From positions 1-7,730 of the forward strand of contig JADILY010000095.1 of NCBI GenBank assembly GCA_017695055.1: a DNA stretch of 7,730 bases, in the 5' to 3' direction. The notes under the pieces are model-generated. The model was not told where the DNA came from. It was given only the letters and a program-made list of their open reading frames with translations, and made no database searches. Origin of the DNA: Merdivivens faecigallinarum (GTDB lineage: Bacteria > Bacteroidota > Bacteroidia > Bacteroidales > UBA932). Both the position numbers and the translations under genes were made by a program. Positions 5,824 to 7,730 of this stretch are shown piece by piece; positions within the stretch are counted from its first letter, which is position 1; each line of letters begins with the position of its first letter.

Positions 5824-7730
5824 ATGGAGAATAGTGGAAGCAAGATTTTCGACGGTCTTAATGATGAGCAGAAAAAGGCCGTAGGCTGCATTGAGGGCCC
5901 GGTGCTGATAATAGCCGGAGCCGGTTCTGGGAAAACACGTGTCCTTACGAACAGGATAGCATATATGGTAGAAAGCGGCATTCCCCCGGAGACGATTCTC
6001 GCCCTCACTTTCACGAAAAAGGCGGCCGGCGAGATGATGGAGAGGATAAGGGCGTTGATAGGCTGGAAGGCCCGCCGCATCTATATGGGAACTTTCCACA
6101 GCGTTTTCATAAAATTCCTGCGCGAATACCATGAGCGGATAGATTATCCCGAGGCCTTCACGATATATGACACCAATGATTCGCGTAATGCACTGAAGGC
6201 CTGTGTCAAGGACTTGCATCTTGATGAAAAGGTCTACAAACCTGCCGACGTGCTTTCCCGCATCTCCATGGCCAAGAACAATCTTATTACCCCTTCGGCC
6301 TACCGGAACAATCCGCAAATCATCCAGAACGATTTCGCTGCCAGGCGCGGGCAGATTTGCGAGATATATTCGCTCTATGCCAAACGCTGCAAGGTGTCCG
6401 GGGTAATGGATTTCGATGATATTCTCCTGAATATGAACATCCTGCTGCGCGACAATCACGATGTCCTCGAATCATTGCAGGAACGGTTCCGTTACATACT
6501 CGTGGACGAGTACCAGGATACCAATTACGCCCAGTATCTTATTATAAAAAAACTCTCCGAGAAAAGCCGTAACATCTGTGTCGTCGGGGACGATTCCCAG
6601 TCGATATATGCCTTCCGCGGGGCGAGGGTGGAAAATATCCTGAGTTTCAAAAAGGATTATGATGATTGCCGCATGTTCAGGCTCGAACAGAATTACCGTT
6701 CCACGAAAAATATAGTGAATGCGGCCAATTCGCTGATAGAGAAAAACAAGGAGCGTATCGAGAAAAAATGTTTCTCGCAAGGCGAGGATGGGGATAAAAT
6801 AAAGATAATCAAGGCTTTCACTGACCAGGAGGAGGCGATGCTCATAGCTTCTTCGATAATGACGAGGAAGGCTTCGGACGATGCCGCGTACAAGGACTTC
6901 GCCGTACTGTACAGGACGAATGCGCAGTCCCGCGTGCTTGAGGAGGCCCTGCGCCGCCGCAATATACCTTATATAATATATTCCGGCCATTCGTTTTACG
7001 ACAGGGAAGAGGTGAAGAACCTGCTCGCCTATTTCAGATTCATAGTCAATCCTTCCGATAACGAAGCGCTCAGGCGCATAATCAACATACCGGCAAGGGG
7101 CATAGGCCCTACGTCCATGGCCATGCTTTCCGCCGCCGCTACCGATAAAGGCATTTCCCTGTGGGATGCCATAGTCACTCTGGACCTGGCTTCATACGGT
7201 CTGAAGCCTGCTGCCATCAAGCGTATCGGGGATTTCGTGCAGCTTATGGAGGCATTCATCGAATCTGCCCCGTCTTCGGATGCTTCGGCGATTGCCAGAT
7301 CACTGGCGCTTGCAAGCGGGATTTACAGCATGTACAAGGAGGACAGGAGCATGGAGGGGCAGTCGCGGCTTGAAAACATAGACGAACTTCTCAATGCGGC
7401 CGAGGCTTTTGTGGAAGAGGAGACCAATACGAGGAACGAGCTGTATCAGATAGAGCATGACGGACAGTCCCCGGAGGAAAATCCGGTTATAACCATGTCG
7501 GATTTTCTTGAAAACATATCGCTTATGAGCGATGTGGATTCCGACGGAGGCGAAGATGCTCCGAAAGACAGCGTTACGCTGATGACGATTCATTCTTCGA
7601 AAGGTCTCGAATTTCCATACGTATATGTCGCCGGAATGGAGGAAAATCTTTTTCCTTCAGCCAATTGCATATATTCGGAGCGGGAAATCGAAGAGGAGCG
7701 CAGGCTGTTTTATGTCGCCATGACCCGTGC
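5824..7730 (+). CDS. pcrA: PcrA/UvrD-type superfamily 1A 3'-5' DNA helicase (partial, 3' end off window)
   Basis: This is an ATP-driven helicase of DNA repair and replication-fork maintenance, cytoplasmic. The 635 visible codons are uninterrupted. Motifs in order: Q motif LNDEQKKAV (12-20), Walker A AGAGSGKT (31-38), Ia LTFTKKAA (61-68), Ib TFHS (90-93), Walker B VDEYQDTN (227-234), III GDDSQSIYAFRGA (255-267), IV LEQNYRST (287-294), VLYRTNAQSR (361-370), V TIHSSKGLEF (588-597) and the first part of VI, RRLFYVAMTR (626-635). The 2B region lies at about 385-580 and contains ARGIGPT (424-430). Family members have 720-790 residues, so about 100-150 are missing, including the PcrA tail. An in-frame TAA at 5743 and Walker A at residue 31 make ATG 5824 the only sensible start; it has no Shine-Dalgarno motif. 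Rep is less likely than PcrA/UvrD, and the latter two cannot be separated by sequence alone. Confidence 0.95.
   Translation, partial: MENSGSKIFDGLNDEQKKAVGCIEGPVLIIAGAGSGKTRVLTNRIAYMVESGIPPETILALTFTKKAAGEMMERIRALIGWKARRIYMGTFHSVFIKFLREYHERIDYPEAFTIYDTNDSRNALKACVKDLHLDEKVYKPADVLSRISMAKNNLITPSAYRNNPQIIQNDFAARRGQICEIYSLYAKRCKVSGVMDFDDILLNMNILLRDNHDVLESLQERFRYILVDEYQDTNYAQYLIIKKLSEKSRNICVVGDDSQSIYAFRGARVENILSFKKDYDDCRMFRLEQNYRSTKNIVNAANSLIEKNKERIEKKCFSQGEDGDKIKIIKAFTDQEEAMLIASSIMTRKASDDAAYKDFAVLYRTNAQSRVLEEALRRRNIPYIIYSGHSFYDREEVKNLLAYFRFIVNPSDNEALRRIINIPARGIGPTSMAMLSAAATDKGISLWDAIVTLDLASYGLKPAAIKRIGDFVQLMEAFIESAPSSDASAIARSLALASGIYSMYKEDRSMEGQSRLENIDELLNAAEAFVEEETNTRNELYQIEHDGQSPEENPVITMSDFLENISLMSDVDSDGGEDAPKDSVTLMTIHSSKGLEFPYVYVAGMEENLFPSANCIYSEREIEEERRLFYVAMTR

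Noticed and set aside
5249..5884. 211-codon plus-strand open frame running from within nqrA through the intergenic region into the helicase gene
   Set aside because: It is antisense to conserved NqrA, crosses both putative promoters and has no recognisable protein features.
5824..6165. Frequent ATA isoleucine codons in the helicase as a sign of transfer
   Set aside because: In the first 114 codons ATA is 8 of 13 Ile codons, but nqrF shows 6 of its first 13, so codon use is not clearly different between the two units.
5800..6459. 219-codon open frame on the minus strand overlapping the start of the helicase gene
   Set aside because: It is antisense to the helicase sequence that holds the Q motif, Walker A and motifs Ia-Ib, and it shows no recognisable domain. 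It is a shadow frame.
7411..7566. Acidic, apparently loop-rich stretch of the helicase (about residues 530-581) as a possible novel insertion
   Set aside because: This is the variable end of the 2B region just before motif V, where PcrA/UvrD proteins commonly differ in length and are often acidic. Nothing here stands out without an alignment.

Overview
The window is a compact, fully coding chromosomal segment, most likely from a bacterium of the phylum Bacteroidota (probably order Bacteroidales). This rests on three things: the subunit sequences, the Bacteroidota-type -7 promoter motifs (TAnnTTTG) in the single intergenic gap, and the general lack of Shine-Dalgarno sequences. GC content looks moderate, about half by eye. 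I cannot name a genus.

Positions 5718 down to 1 (minus strand) hold the operon for the Na+-translocating NADH:quinone oxidoreductase (Na+-NQR), in the canonical order nqrA-nqrB-nqrC-nqrD-nqrE-nqrF. Gaps between genes are only 3-21 bases. nqrA to nqrE are complete; nqrF runs off the left edge with 362 codons visible. Each cofactor-binding element expected of the complex can be read in its subunit: the NqrF [2Fe-2S] cysteines and its FAD and NADH motifs, the paired intramembrane Fe-S cysteines of NqrD and NqrE, and the covalent-FMN threonine motifs of NqrB and NqrC. The genes should therefore build a working pump. Electrons enter from NADH at NqrF and pass through the NqrD/E iron-sulfur centre and the FMNs of NqrC and NqrB to quinone, while Na+ is exported. 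The accessory genes apbE (flavin transferase) and nqrM are not in the window.

Positions 5719-5823 are a 105-base divergent intergenic region. It contains one good TAnnTTTG match for each direction, but no clear TTTG -33 box at the usual spacing for either.

Positions 5824-7730 (plus strand) hold the first 635 codons of a PcrA/UvrD-type superfamily 1A DNA helicase. It is intact up to the right edge, where the window ends inside helicase motif VI.

I saw no RNA genes, mobile elements, CRISPR array, frameshifts or pseudogenes. The region is ordinary core genome. The findings below are small points about motif variation and expression signals, and I did not find a previously undescribed system.
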